NCBI GenBank assembly: GCA_003427395.1
Contig: BFEA01000042.1
Span: forward strand, 3,125,090 to 3,151,443
Direction: 5' to 3'
Length of the DNA stretch: 26,354 nucleotides
Source: Chara braunii
Taxonomy: Eukaryota > Streptophyta > Charophyceae > Charales > Characeae
Shown piece after piece: positions 18,605 to 26,354 of this stretch; the first letter of the stretch is position 1; every line of letters starts with the position of its first letter. Under the pieces are notes generated by a model. It had not been told where the DNA came from. It did no database searches and saw only the letters and a list, made by a program, of their open reading frames with translations. The position numbers and the translations under genes are program-made.

Positions 18605-19346
18605 GTAAGTGGGAGGTGCCGCATGTGCAATATGAAACGCGTTTATTAACGCGCGCGGTCACACCGCAAGTCTAGACATGGTAATAATGCACTTGCGAGC
18701 AGCGGTCCCTTGAAGATGATGACAATGCTACGCTGATGATTGAAAAGTTGCGTTGGCAACAGCCTGATGTGGCACTGGTACCGCTAATGTGGCATATTGT
18801 ATGTGGCATGCAGGGCATGGTCTGACGTGGCACGTACCTGTTGCTGCTTTCTATTGATGTGCTGACTTGGTATATTAATGGAAATCAGACTTGCATTGTG
18901 ACGTGGCATCCCTACTTGTAGACCTATCGGGTCCTTGATTTGCTGACGTGGCAGACTCTTTGAGTTGTTGTGTTGGTAGGCCAGGGGTGACACGTGGCAT
19001 GTGTAAGGACTGTTCAAAGTGTGAATGTGCACTTGGGTTGTATTGCTCCTGCAGATGATTGAGAAGAGGACTAACTATTGATCGTGTTGTGTGTTGGTTC
19101 TACTCACATGTTGGTTGTCTGTGGATGTTGTGCATACTTACTCTTGTGTTGTTGTCTTGATCACACTGGTCGTGGCTGCGGTACCTGTAGTAGTAGAGTG
19201 TCATCACAAACAATAGACAACAAAGTAAAAATTCAGGAAAGACTTGAAAATTTGTTTCTTTTGATAGTTTATTGTTGTAAAGTTGCTGCTGAAGACGCGT
19301 ATACTGTGGAATTTATTTTTATCTTTTAATTTTATTTATTGTGCAG
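18605..19346 (+). other. Possible leader intron
   Basis: CCCAG|GTAAGT at 18601-18610 is an ideal donor. TTTTAATTTTATTTATTGTGCAG ends at 19346 as a strong acceptor, with the ATG at 19366 only 20 bases further on; a second acceptor, TTGCTCCTGCAG, ends at 19054. If used, the intron would remove 742 bases of leader including the second TGACGTGG cluster. This is inferred from sequence signals alone. Confidence 0.35.
18760..19000 (+). promoter_or_regulatory. Second TGACGTGG / CACGTGG cluster
   Basis: TGACGTGG occurs at 18823, 18899 and 18944, with TGACACGTGG at 18988 and several TGATGTGG or AATGTGG variants. The spacing is irregular, unlike the 55-bp array. It may be a decayed relative of that array or a separate enhancer-like cluster. 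Confidence 0.5.
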
Positions 19347-19365
19347 TAAATACACGCGGACAAAA

Positions 19366-20268
19366 ATGAACGCTCTCTGGAAATGTCTGTGTGTCTCAAT
19401 CCTGACACGGTTCATTCCACTTTTCTTCTTTCCTATCCCGCTAATGGTCTACGCTGATGAGGAAGTAGTGGACCTAAATACGCATGGACAGATTGATGCA
19501 AGGAGAGAGACTTTAATAAATCTCCTTCGCCAACTCCTTGGTGAAATACATAGTGCCGGACCAGCAGCTGAACAACACGTTCACGAAAAGTTCAACCTGC
19601 GAGCAGCAGAGGGTGAACTTGAGGCCGCGAAAACTAGTGTTCAGATGCTGGAAACTGGGCGGCGAGTCGAGGAACTCATTCATAAAGGGTGTATAGCTCT
19701 TAACCGGTATGTTGCCGAGCAGTTAAAGGGATTGAGCTGGAAAGGAAAACAAGAAGAAAAGAAAGAGGAAAAGAAAGTAGAACCACAACTGTATGTGGAA
19801 CTAATGGAAAAAAATGTCGGACATCTAGAGAATACTTTGAGAGAAGAAAGAACAAAATTTGAAAAACTCCGAAGAAAGAAAGAAGAGAGAGAACAGCAGG
19901 AAAATATGCTGGAAGAAATGAGGGAGCGGTTTCACTTCGAGGAAGTTGAGACTGACCTGTCGTCCGTATTGCAATCTATCATGGCTTACCTTATTCATCT
20001 TGAAAGAAAAATAGACTATAACACTGTCTCATTGAAGACTATGATGATAATGATGAAAGGTAAGGACAAGGTCAGTTTCGAGGAGGAGAAGAAGGGGGAA
20101 GTAGAAAAGAAACCACCCCAGGAGAAACTGATGAAAGATGCAATGCGACATGAGGACAAACCCGGACCCTCGAAGAAGGAATCCGAGGAACCGGCAGGGA
20201 AGAAAAAAGATCCAGCCGATAAGAAAGAAGAACCCGTCAAAAAGGCAGAGTCCGTAAAAGAAGCGTAA
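19366..20268 (+). CDS. 300-residue coiled-coil protein with signal-peptide-like N-terminus, in frame with gag
   Basis: I chose the ATG at 19366 because the frame above it starts only at a TTG (19339) inside the acceptor-like sequence. Residues 1-30 start MNALWKCLCV, carry a hydrophobic core (IPLFFFPIPLMVYA) and end VYA|DEE, like a signal peptide or anchor. Residues 40-122 are predicted-looking helix; residues 140-190 are a strong coiled coil full of Glu, Lys, Arg and Leu; residues 231-300 are a Lys/Glu/Pro tail. The TAA at 20266-20268 is followed in the same frame by the same Lys-rich composition and then gag, so this was probably the N-terminal part of a longer gag polyprotein. It has no internal stop in 900 bp, although gag just downstream has many. 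I do not recognise the N-terminal domain. It could be a retroelement accessory domain or a captured host segment. Confidence 0.6.
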   Translation: MNALWKCLCVSILTRFIPLFFFPIPLMVYADEEVVDLNTHGQIDARRETLINLLRQLLGEIHSAGPAAEQHVHEKFNLRAAEGELEAAKTSVQMLETGRRVEELIHKGCIALNRYVAEQLKGLSWKGKQEEKKEEKKVEPQLYVELMEKNVGHLENTLREERTKFEKLRRKKEEREQQENMLEEMRERFHFEEVETDLSSVLQSIMAYLIHLERKIDYNTVSLKTMMIMMKGKDKVSFEEEKKGEVEKKPPQEKLMKDAMRHEDKPGPSKKESEEPAGKKKDPADKKEEPVKKAESVKEA

Positions 20269-21600
20269 AAACCAAAGAAGACAGAAAAGGTTAAGATGAA
20301 ATTGCCATTTACCTATAGCAACAAAAAGGAAGAAAATTTGTTGCTATGGATCGCCGAAATACAGACTTATTGCAACACTACACCCGTTGAGCGTGAAAGT
20401 CAGATTGCTTTCTCCACGTCTTGTCTGGGAGGAGTGGCCAAGGGATGGGTGCTGGTCGAAGCCAACGCCGTTGGCTTTGAGGACATAGGTGAATAGTCTA
20501 AGACCCTGACGTTGAGGCAGTTTCTCTAGAAAATCAAGGAGAGATTCCTCGATAAGACGACAGTCAATAAGGCTTTCGATGAACTCACAAGCATAGGCCA
20601 AAAACGTTGGACTTCTGTTGATGCTTTGGCTCGTGAAATGGACCGTCTGTTGCAGGTACATGGACCGAATTTTCAGGATAACCAGGTTCTCTACATCTAT
20701 TCATGAATTTCACGTGCATTGCCCGAACCCATTCGTTGACAGCTCGTGGCAGAAGCTAAGTCTGGTAAGTATAACTATCAGCAGTTTCGCGCTCACACTT
20801 TCTAACAAAAGCAGATGACCACGCAGGTAAAAAGATCTTACGCTTCCATAGTCAAATCTGAACCGGTTGGTGGATATGGAAAGCAGGTCCTTTGGCGACA
20901 AAAGCGTCAGGATCATATGCTTGTTGTATTTGATGATGAGACAGTAGAAATGTTACCTCTTGGTGAGTCTTAGGGAGGAGGAGATAACGACGGCAGTGAA
21001 TCTGGGAAGGGTGATGTCACTGCTGTAATGGCCAACAAGGGAGGCCAGAACCAGTGAACAGCAATTTCGTCAAAACGGACATATTTTATTTTTTGAACGA
21101 AATTGAAAACTAAAAAATTGGCCCGATTTAGGTCGATATTTTCAGCTTCAAGGGGTACGGCGTTCTGAAAACGCCCTACCCCCTGGATGCAAACTAAGTC
21201 CAGATACATCCAAGGAGGGTACGGTGTTTTCAGAACGCCGTACCCCCTGGACTCCAGCTAAGTCCAGATACATCCAAGGGGTCCGGCGTTTTGAGGACGC
21301 CGAACCCTCAAGAGCTTGAAATTTCCACCTAAATCTTTCTAATTTATGAGGTTTCAATTTCGTTCAAAAAATAAAATATGTCCGTTATGACGAAATTGCT
21401 ATTAGTGGAAGAAGAAGAGACTATGCTCGTTTCCTGAGCATCCCGGAATAGCATTCGAGGGGCCGTGGGAAAAAATGAATATGACTCGTGAGGAATGGCA
21501 GTCTAAGATGAACAACCGCCAATGCCTCAAGTACGGCACCGTGGGGCACGTGATAGCCTCGTGCCCACTTATTCGTAACCCAAAGGCGCGCAGCCGGTAG
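20269..21600 (+). pseudogene. gag: Ty3/gypsy-type gag, broken by stops and a nested insertion
   Basis: The frame continues from the preceding ORF. A capsid-like region starts near 20296 and includes ENLLLWIAEIQTY, SCLGGVAKGWVL, KIKERFLDKTTVNKAFDEL and ALPEPIR. In-frame stops lie at 20266, 20494, 20527, 20704, 20737, 20803 and 20971; no frameshift is needed up to 21052. A 347-bp element interrupts the frame at 21057-21403, after which gag resumes. A zinc knuckle of the CX2CX4HX4C type follows (about 21520-21560), but its second Cys is Tyr (TAC, one transition from TGC). The frame ends at TAG 21598-21600, while the open continuation is in another frame from about 21579. Gag would have formed the virus-like particle; this copy cannot. 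Confidence 0.9.
21057..21403. mobile_element. 347-bp long-TIR element nested in gag, 4-bp target duplication
   Basis: The terminal inverted repeats are about 52 bp with only a few mismatches; the left begins AACAGCAATTTCGTCAAAAC and the right ends GACGAAATTGCTATT. AGTG occurs immediately outside both ends (21053-21056 and 21404-21407). Element plus one AGTG is 351 bp, a multiple of three, and the gag frame reads on after it, which confirms the borders. Inside, two units of about 65 bases share CTAAGTCCAGATACATCCAA and carry short hairpins such as GGCGTTCTGAAAACGCC. No protein is encoded; a transposase must have come from elsewhere. The superfamily is uncertain. Confidence 0.92.
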
Positions 21601-23146
21601 GAGTAGCATCTGCTCCTACTGAGTCGAAGGGTAAAGACGAAGACAAAAGTAAGGCGCCTAGAATCCCTCTTACCCCTTCGACTCTCAAGGCAGAGGATGA
21701 CTCTTCTTCCGCCCGTCGTCCAGACCATCCTGACAAAGTCCTTTGTTCTGTCTTACTATACGATTTTCTTGACGAACTCGACAATGAACTAATAGCACTA
21801 AGGAATTTGTGGGCGAAGAAAACAAAGTCTAAGGGTGAGTTAATAATCACGGATGTTGAGATTGCGCAAACGCGATTAGGTGCTCTGTTAGATCCGGGAT
21901 CGACACGGTCTTATATCTCAGAGAAGGCAATTCAAAAATTGCATCTGAGAATGAAGGTAAAAGACTAACCTAGAGCTATTACGTCTATATTGGCTGACAA
22001 GAGCACGATCACTGTCTCTCAATACGTCGATCGTGTTAAATGTTACTTCAGAACCAAGGAAGGTAAGAAAATTCTAAACGAGGTATCCTTCCTTATAGAG
22101 AAAAATTTACCCTTTGACTTAATTTTGGGTATGGATTGGTATGAGGAAGCCGACCCAGAAGTTAAGTTTAAAGATAAGATTGTCAAACTCAAGGACGAGA
22201 AGTCCAAACTCCGTGCTATCGAGTTGTATCATAAGTCTGACTCTGACTCTACTCTGTCTTTCTGTTGTATGAGTTATCCAGCTTTTCGATCAATGGTCGT
22301 TAAAAAAAAGTTAGATTAAGAGGTGATGATGTTACTCGTCAAACGAGTAGGTGAGTGTTTTTCATCTTACCCACCTTTTATTGAAAAACTTTCTGACGAA
22401 TACAAGGACTTGCAGACTTAGCCGACGGGAATCACTGACCGTGCTATTAAGCACATGATTGAGATCATTCCTGGAAGCCAAATTCCCAAGGGTCTTATCT
22501 ACCGAATGTCTCATAGGGAACTTGAGGAACTGCGGAAGCAGTTGGAAGAACTTACTGATAAAGGATGGATTCGCCCTAGCTCATCTCCTTATGGTGCGCC
22601 TGTCTTATTCGTGCCCAAAAAAGAAGGTGAACTTGACTTATGTATTGATTATCGCAGGCTGAATTCGGTCACGATTAAAAACGCGGAACCTCTTTTGCGC
22701 ATTGATGATCTATTGGATAAGTTGCACCGGTGTAGATACTTCAGTAAGATTGATTTCAAGTCAGGTATCACCAGATAGAGGTGGCACATGAGGGTCAACA
22801 CAAGACGACTTTCCGAACCAGGTATGGTCACTAGGAGTTCGTAGTTATGCCTTTCGGTCTGACAAATGCATCTGCGACCTTCCAAAGGTCAATGAATGAG
22901 TTATTTCGTCAGTGGTTTGACCAATTTGTAGTAGTCTATCTCGACGACATTCTACTGTATAGCAAAACACTAGAAGATCATGAAAAACACTTACGAATGG
23001 TCTTGCAGAAGTTGCGCGAGGGCAAGTTCAAATTGAATCCGAAGAAGTCTAAGTTTGCTAAGCCTGAAGCTTTGTACCTAGGGCATATAGTAAACGAAGA
23101 AGAACTAAGGCCTGAAGAAAAGAAGATTACAACAATCAGAGATTGG
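21579..23146 (+). pseudogene. pol: Ty3/gypsy-type pol remnant: protease and reverse transcriptase
   Basis: A linker rich in Lys, Asp and Pro leads to an aspartic protease (LGALLDPGSTRSYIS, where the usual D-S/T-G is DPG, then PFDLILGMDWYEE). Reverse transcriptase follows with [56 protein letters not shown] (motif A Asp), MPFGLTNASATFQRSMNELF and VVYLDDILLYSKTLEDHEKH (the YLDD motif). Lesions are TAA at about 21967, TAA at 22317, TAG at 22419, a one-base deletion near 22764-22768 and TAG near 22830. Similarity stops after RDWPQ at about 23146, in the RT connection region; RNase H, integrase and the 3' LTR are missing. The retained motifs place it clearly in the Ty3/gypsy group. Confidence 0.93.
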
Positions 23147-23189
23147 CCACAAGACTGCAATAATGAGGAAGTGGTTGCGTCAGCATAAT

Positions 23190-23580
23190 CAGGGCGTTGC
23201 TCGACATCAACAACGGGGCGCTGATCATCACCAGCACCATCATCAACAGGGCGCAGTTTGACACCATCATAATAGTCAGGGTTCGCCATCATCATTAGCT
23301 CGTCGTCATCATCATCATCACCGTCATCATCAAAAGGGCGTGGTTCGACATCATCATCACGATAATGGTTCGGCATCAGCATCAGGTGTCATCACTATCA
23401 TCATCATCAGGGTGTCGCTCGTCATCAACATCAAGGCATGGGTGACGTGATTATCCATGCTGCTCATCATGATGATTATCATCATTATTGTGTCTGCATA
23501 GGGCGCCGCAGGGTTGCTCATTATCATCATTATCATCATCATTGTCATTACGTTAGTATCATTACCATCATCAATAGTTC
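23190..23580. repeat. Degenerate ATC/CAT repeat punctuated by AGGGCG
   Basis: CATCATCATC runs alternate with words such as AGGGCGTTGCTCG, GGGGCGCTGATC, AGGGCGCAGTTTG and AGGGCGTGGTTCG. The repeat begins right where pol similarity ends. Met-, Asp- or His-rich frames here are artefacts. Confidence 0.85.
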
Positions 23581-24115
23581 ACCATCATAAGGCATCAACG
23601 AAAAATTTTCCTAGAATTAAATAATCATACTGTAGTAAAATTACAATCTAAATTTCAAATTTTCATTCCATCTTAAAAAATGTCATTCCAATTGTAAAAG
23701 TTTTCATCTTACTTGCAAACTTTCATTCCAAGAATAGGGTATCCCTTCTTATTTGGACTGCATGCTAGAGATGGAATAGAAGTCTGGATGAGTTCATGAA
23801 ATATTTTAATTGGATTACCATTCTAAGTAAGGATTTTCAATGATAAATAAGTCAACCCAATCTAAATTAGAAGACATTTATTGTAGTAGAACGAAAATTT
23901 AAATAAAACATTTCATAAACTCGTCCAGACTTTTATTCCATCTTGAACAAATAGATGTAGTTGGAAGGGAAAGCTCATATTTAGACGGGAACTTATCAAA
24001 TAAAACTGAAAATTCTAGAATTGGACGAACGTTGGAATCATAATTTATAATATAAAGGATTTTTTTTTTATGGAATGTTTTTTCGACTTCCATTTCTCGT
24101 GGGAATTTTTTTGTT
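23581..24115. mobile_element. AT-rich island containing a 39-bp inverted repeat
   Basis: Left arm 23770-23808 (starts GATGGAATAGAAGTCTGGAT) and right arm 23904-23942 match inverted at 35 of 39 positions, about 95 bases apart. The island splits the ATC/AGGGCG repeat in two, as if inserted into it. TTTCATTCCA and CATTCCAA words recur outside the arms. It is a probable MITE whose outer ends are not resolved. Confidence 0.5.
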
Positions 24116-24235
24116 GATTGTTGGCGAAGCTCGTCGTCATAGGGCGCTGCTCACCATCATCATCACTAGGCTATCATCCAAGGTGCGCGTCATTAGCACC
24201 ATCATCATCCTTTTGTCATGACAGGGCGCGGTGCG

Positions 24236-24291
<56 letters not shown>

Positions 24292-24390
24292 GACATCATC
24301 ATCATCATCATCGACATCATCATCATCATCATCGACATCATCATCATCATCATCGATATCATCATCATCATCATCATCATCGACATCATT

Positions 24391-24439
<49 letters not shown>

Positions 24440-24490
24440 ACATCATCATCATCATCAACATCATCAATTTGTAATCATAGGGCGTTGTTG
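24116..24490. repeat. Long (ATC)n microsatellite with AGGGCG flanks
   Basis: A 240-base ATC tract (about 24236-24468) with regular GAC, GAT and AAC interruptions. AGGGCGCTGCTC (24139), AGGGCGCGGTGC (24223) and AGGGCGTTGTTG (24479) punctuate it as in 23190-23580. Ser-, His-, Ile- and Met-rich frames are artefacts. Confidence 0.95.
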
Positions 24491-24854
24491 GTACTGTTCT
24501 TCAGTATGATCAACAACATCATTATGTCTTCATTTTCATAATTACTATCATCATCATCACTTTGTTATCATTAGATGTTGTTTTTCAAGGTCTTGTTTGC
24601 CTTTCACAGCGGCAGGTGAGTTGGTTGTTCTCATCATCTTCATCATCATCTTCAGGATGTTGTTCATCGTCATCAGCAAATCCAAAAAAAGAAAACTCCC
24701 ATCTACCTTTCTTAATCATAATTCTCATAAATTTTCTGTTCTTCCACTCATATCTTAGGAATTTGAGTTCCTAAAACTCTTGAGGCTCGTTTTTTCTTTT
24801 CTCCACTATGAATTTATGGTTCCCCTTCGGGCGCATTAACGAGTTATTTTTGTG
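24491..24854. other. Unassigned, T-rich with scattered CATCATC
   Basis: No gene is visible; scattered ATC words show decay of the neighbouring repeat. Confidence 0.45.
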
Positions 24855-25590
24855 TGGGTGGGGGATTGGGGTTTTAAGGAGGAGAGCTCTACTCCGCAGG
24901 GGCTTCATAAGGTGGGGGTTAAAATGCCCTGGAGAGAGTGGGGGCAAATTTTTCGGGGTTGCCCTATTCTGGGGCTGGGAGAGATGTATGGGCTGACATT
25001 ATATCCCAGCGGAGGCAGATAGGGGTGAGGGGATGGCTGAGGCATACTTTGGGTGGAACTGAATGCCTTAGTGGAAGTAGGGGGAGGAAGTAGGTATATC
25101 CCAAGTTGGGGTCAATAAGGAGAGCTAAGAGTTTGTGATCAGGGCAGTCTTTTTCGGTGGAGGCAGCAGAGGGATAGGGGGAGATGTAGGGGAGGGGGGG
25201 AAATAATCTACAACAACGTTTGAAATTTTGGTTCTCCTCTTTAGTGTAAGCAAATTGGTTCAGGTGAGGGAGTGGGTTGGGGGAGAACTCTACTGTGCAT
25301 GGGCTTCACAAGGAGGGAGGTGATTGCCCCGAATGAAGACGGGGCAGATTTTGGGGGATGCTCTATTCTGGGGCTGGGGTAGATGTATGGGTCGACATCA
25401 TATCCCAGCGGAGGCAGATAAGGGGAAGGGGTTGGCAGAGGCATACTTTGGGTGGGAGCTGGATGCCTTTGTGGGAGTAGGGGGGAATGGGTCTGTCCCA
25501 AGTTGGGGCCGATGAGGAGTGCTCGTGATCAGGGGCGGTCCTTTTTGGTGGAGGTAGCGGTGGGGCAGGGGGATGAGGGGAAAGGGGGGA
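24855..25590. repeat. Diverged ~399-bp G-rich tandem duplication
   Basis: Copy 1 (about 24855-25200) and copy 2 (about 25262-25590) share in order: GGGCTTCA-AAGG, CTATTCTGGGGCTGGG (24964 and 25363, offset 399), GATGTATGGG, ATATCCCAGCGGAGGCAGAT, GAGGCATACTTTGGGTGG, CCCAAGTTGGGG and GTGATCAGGG. The strand is strongly G-rich with many G4 runs. A Pro-rich frame on the minus strand of copy 2 (25241-25501) is not kept well enough in copy 1 to call a gene. Confidence 0.75.
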
Positions 25591-26280
25591 ATTTCTATAT
25601 CTTTTGCTTGAATTTGGTTGGGACCTTTTCTGATTCTTCTTGGAATATTCAAAACACGCACCCTTGTTATTTTCTGGTAGTTTGAAGAATCTCTCAAAAC
25701 TCTGATGGACTGTTGGTGGTTAATACGAAGCTGCACTGGAATTAGACTGTTATACTCAGGATCCGTGGTTGTTCAATGCTAGAACGACGCTGGCCGGAGC
25801 TGGGGTGATGCCATGTAGCTTGCCGAATGTGAGGATATGAGGCCTTGTAGAGAGATTTGGGGATGCTATGCGGGGGCATCCTAAGGGACAGTTGGGGGTT
25901 GCTGACACAGGACGACACTGGTCGGAGCTGGAGTGAGTCGCGTTGCTCTGTAAGACTGTAACCTAGCGGATAGGGGGCGTGAGGCTTGGATGAGTTTGAC
26001 AGAGAAGAAGTCAGTTTTGGTGAGCTTTGTTATGATCTGCTGGAATTTTCTTAGATACTTGAGTGTCTCAGAGAATTGCAGGTGGATTTCAGGAGGTGTT
26101 TAGCAATCGTAAAAAAAGATTCGTAGTTTTTTTCATCATCTATATTCGTAGTTTTCTCATCATCTATCCCGATTTTCAGCAGCTTGTTTATGATCTTGGA
26201 GGATACTCTCAAGCCGAAACCGTTCAAACCGGGTAATGACCCCCGGGCCGGTACGTCAATTTGTTCATAAATATTTTCAA
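25591..26280. other. Unassigned right-hand region
   Basis: Two small duplications are visible: a CGACGCTGGCCGGAGCTGG-like block at about 25782 and 25912, and ATTCGTAGTTTT-TCATCATCTAT at about 26119 and 26144. I see no gene. Confidence 0.4.
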
Positions 26281-26283
26281 CAT

Positions 26284-26346
26284 GTCTTCATATGGGACGC
26301 TGGGCCCGATTCCCAACACGTGCTGCTCCCCACGAATAGATTGGAG
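26284..26346 (-). repeat. Dispersed GGGGAGCAGC-type repeat, copy at right edge
   Basis: On the minus strand it reads CCAATCTATTCGTGGGGAGC then ACGTGTTGGGAATCGGGCCC, close to 2669-2718 and 5889-5940. It runs to the window edge, so its element continues outside. Confidence 0.65.
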
Positions 26347-26354
26347 CAGGTCTT

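Noticed and set aside
21570-21600. Programmed -1 frameshift between gag and pol
   Set aside because: No canonical slippery heptamer is visible at the frame change, and the element carries many other lesions; a mutation is simpler.
20266-22421. Altered genetic code (TAA/TAG read as Gln)
   Set aside because: TGA also occurs in frame, one-base deletions are present, and some stops are not at likely Gln positions; ordinary decay explains it.
22978-23382. Asp-rich 134-residue minus-strand ORF
   Set aside because: It is the antisense of the RT region plus ATC repeat; no independent support.
24231-24509. Poly-His, poly-Ser, poly-Ile and poly-Met ORFs
   Set aside because: All frames of an ATC microsatellite are open; the proteins are artefacts of the repeat.

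Overview
This looks like a 26-kb piece of a large, repeat-rich eukaryotic nuclear genome. There is no compact host gene. The window holds long microsatellites, homopolymer runs, fold-back (MITE-like) elements, a decayed LINE and a decayed Ty3/gypsy-type LTR retrotransposon. A primer-binding site of the TGGTATCAGAG type (complementary to initiator-Met tRNA, the usual plant choice) and the style of the gag-pol point to a plant or streptophyte alga; a charophyte such as Chara is my guess, not something the sequence proves.

Layout. 1-9300: a nest of short inverted-repeat elements (708-935, 2221-2652, 3773-3966, 4341-4480, 5273-5420, 5731-5880, 7938-8411), a dispersed 50-60 bp repeat present in both orientations, a 37-bp tandem array (3465-3768) and microsatellites. 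9811-11215 (minus): an L1-like LINE ORF2 remnant with RT and C-terminal parts, broken by frameshifts and an internal deletion. 11240-12540: GC-rich patch, poly-A, (GATT)n, (CA)n and long polypyrimidine tracts. 12540-15535: no recognisable gene; two small ORFs and a ~450-bp module repeated two to three times, with similar peptides on the minus strand.

15561-17220 is almost certainly an assembly artefact. A 19-base Tn5/Nextera mosaic end sits at 15567-15585, preceded by part of its inverted partner, and is followed by 1,635 bp that appear to be an exact copy of 5547-7181, including homopolymer and (CT)n lengths. The copy ends at a single N, and both outer flanks are (CA)n. The true locus may simply be one (CA)n tract joining 15535 to 17278.

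17780-23146 holds the most structured biology: a 55-bp tandem array and a second cluster rich in TGACGTGG, an LTR-end/PBS junction at 18538/18541, possible intron signals in the leader, an intact 300-codon ORF (signal-peptide-like N-terminus, coiled coil, Lys/Glu-rich tail) in frame with a gag broken by several stop codons, then protease and reverse transcriptase with a few lesions, ending abruptly after the YLDD region. A 347-bp long-TIR element with a 4-bp target duplication lies inside gag. RNase H, integrase and the 3' LTR are absent. 23190-24560 is ATC/CAT repeat punctuated by AGGGCG motifs, around an AT-rich island with its own inverted repeat. 24855-25590 is a diverged ~399-bp G-rich duplication. 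No rRNA, confident tRNA or CRISPR was found.
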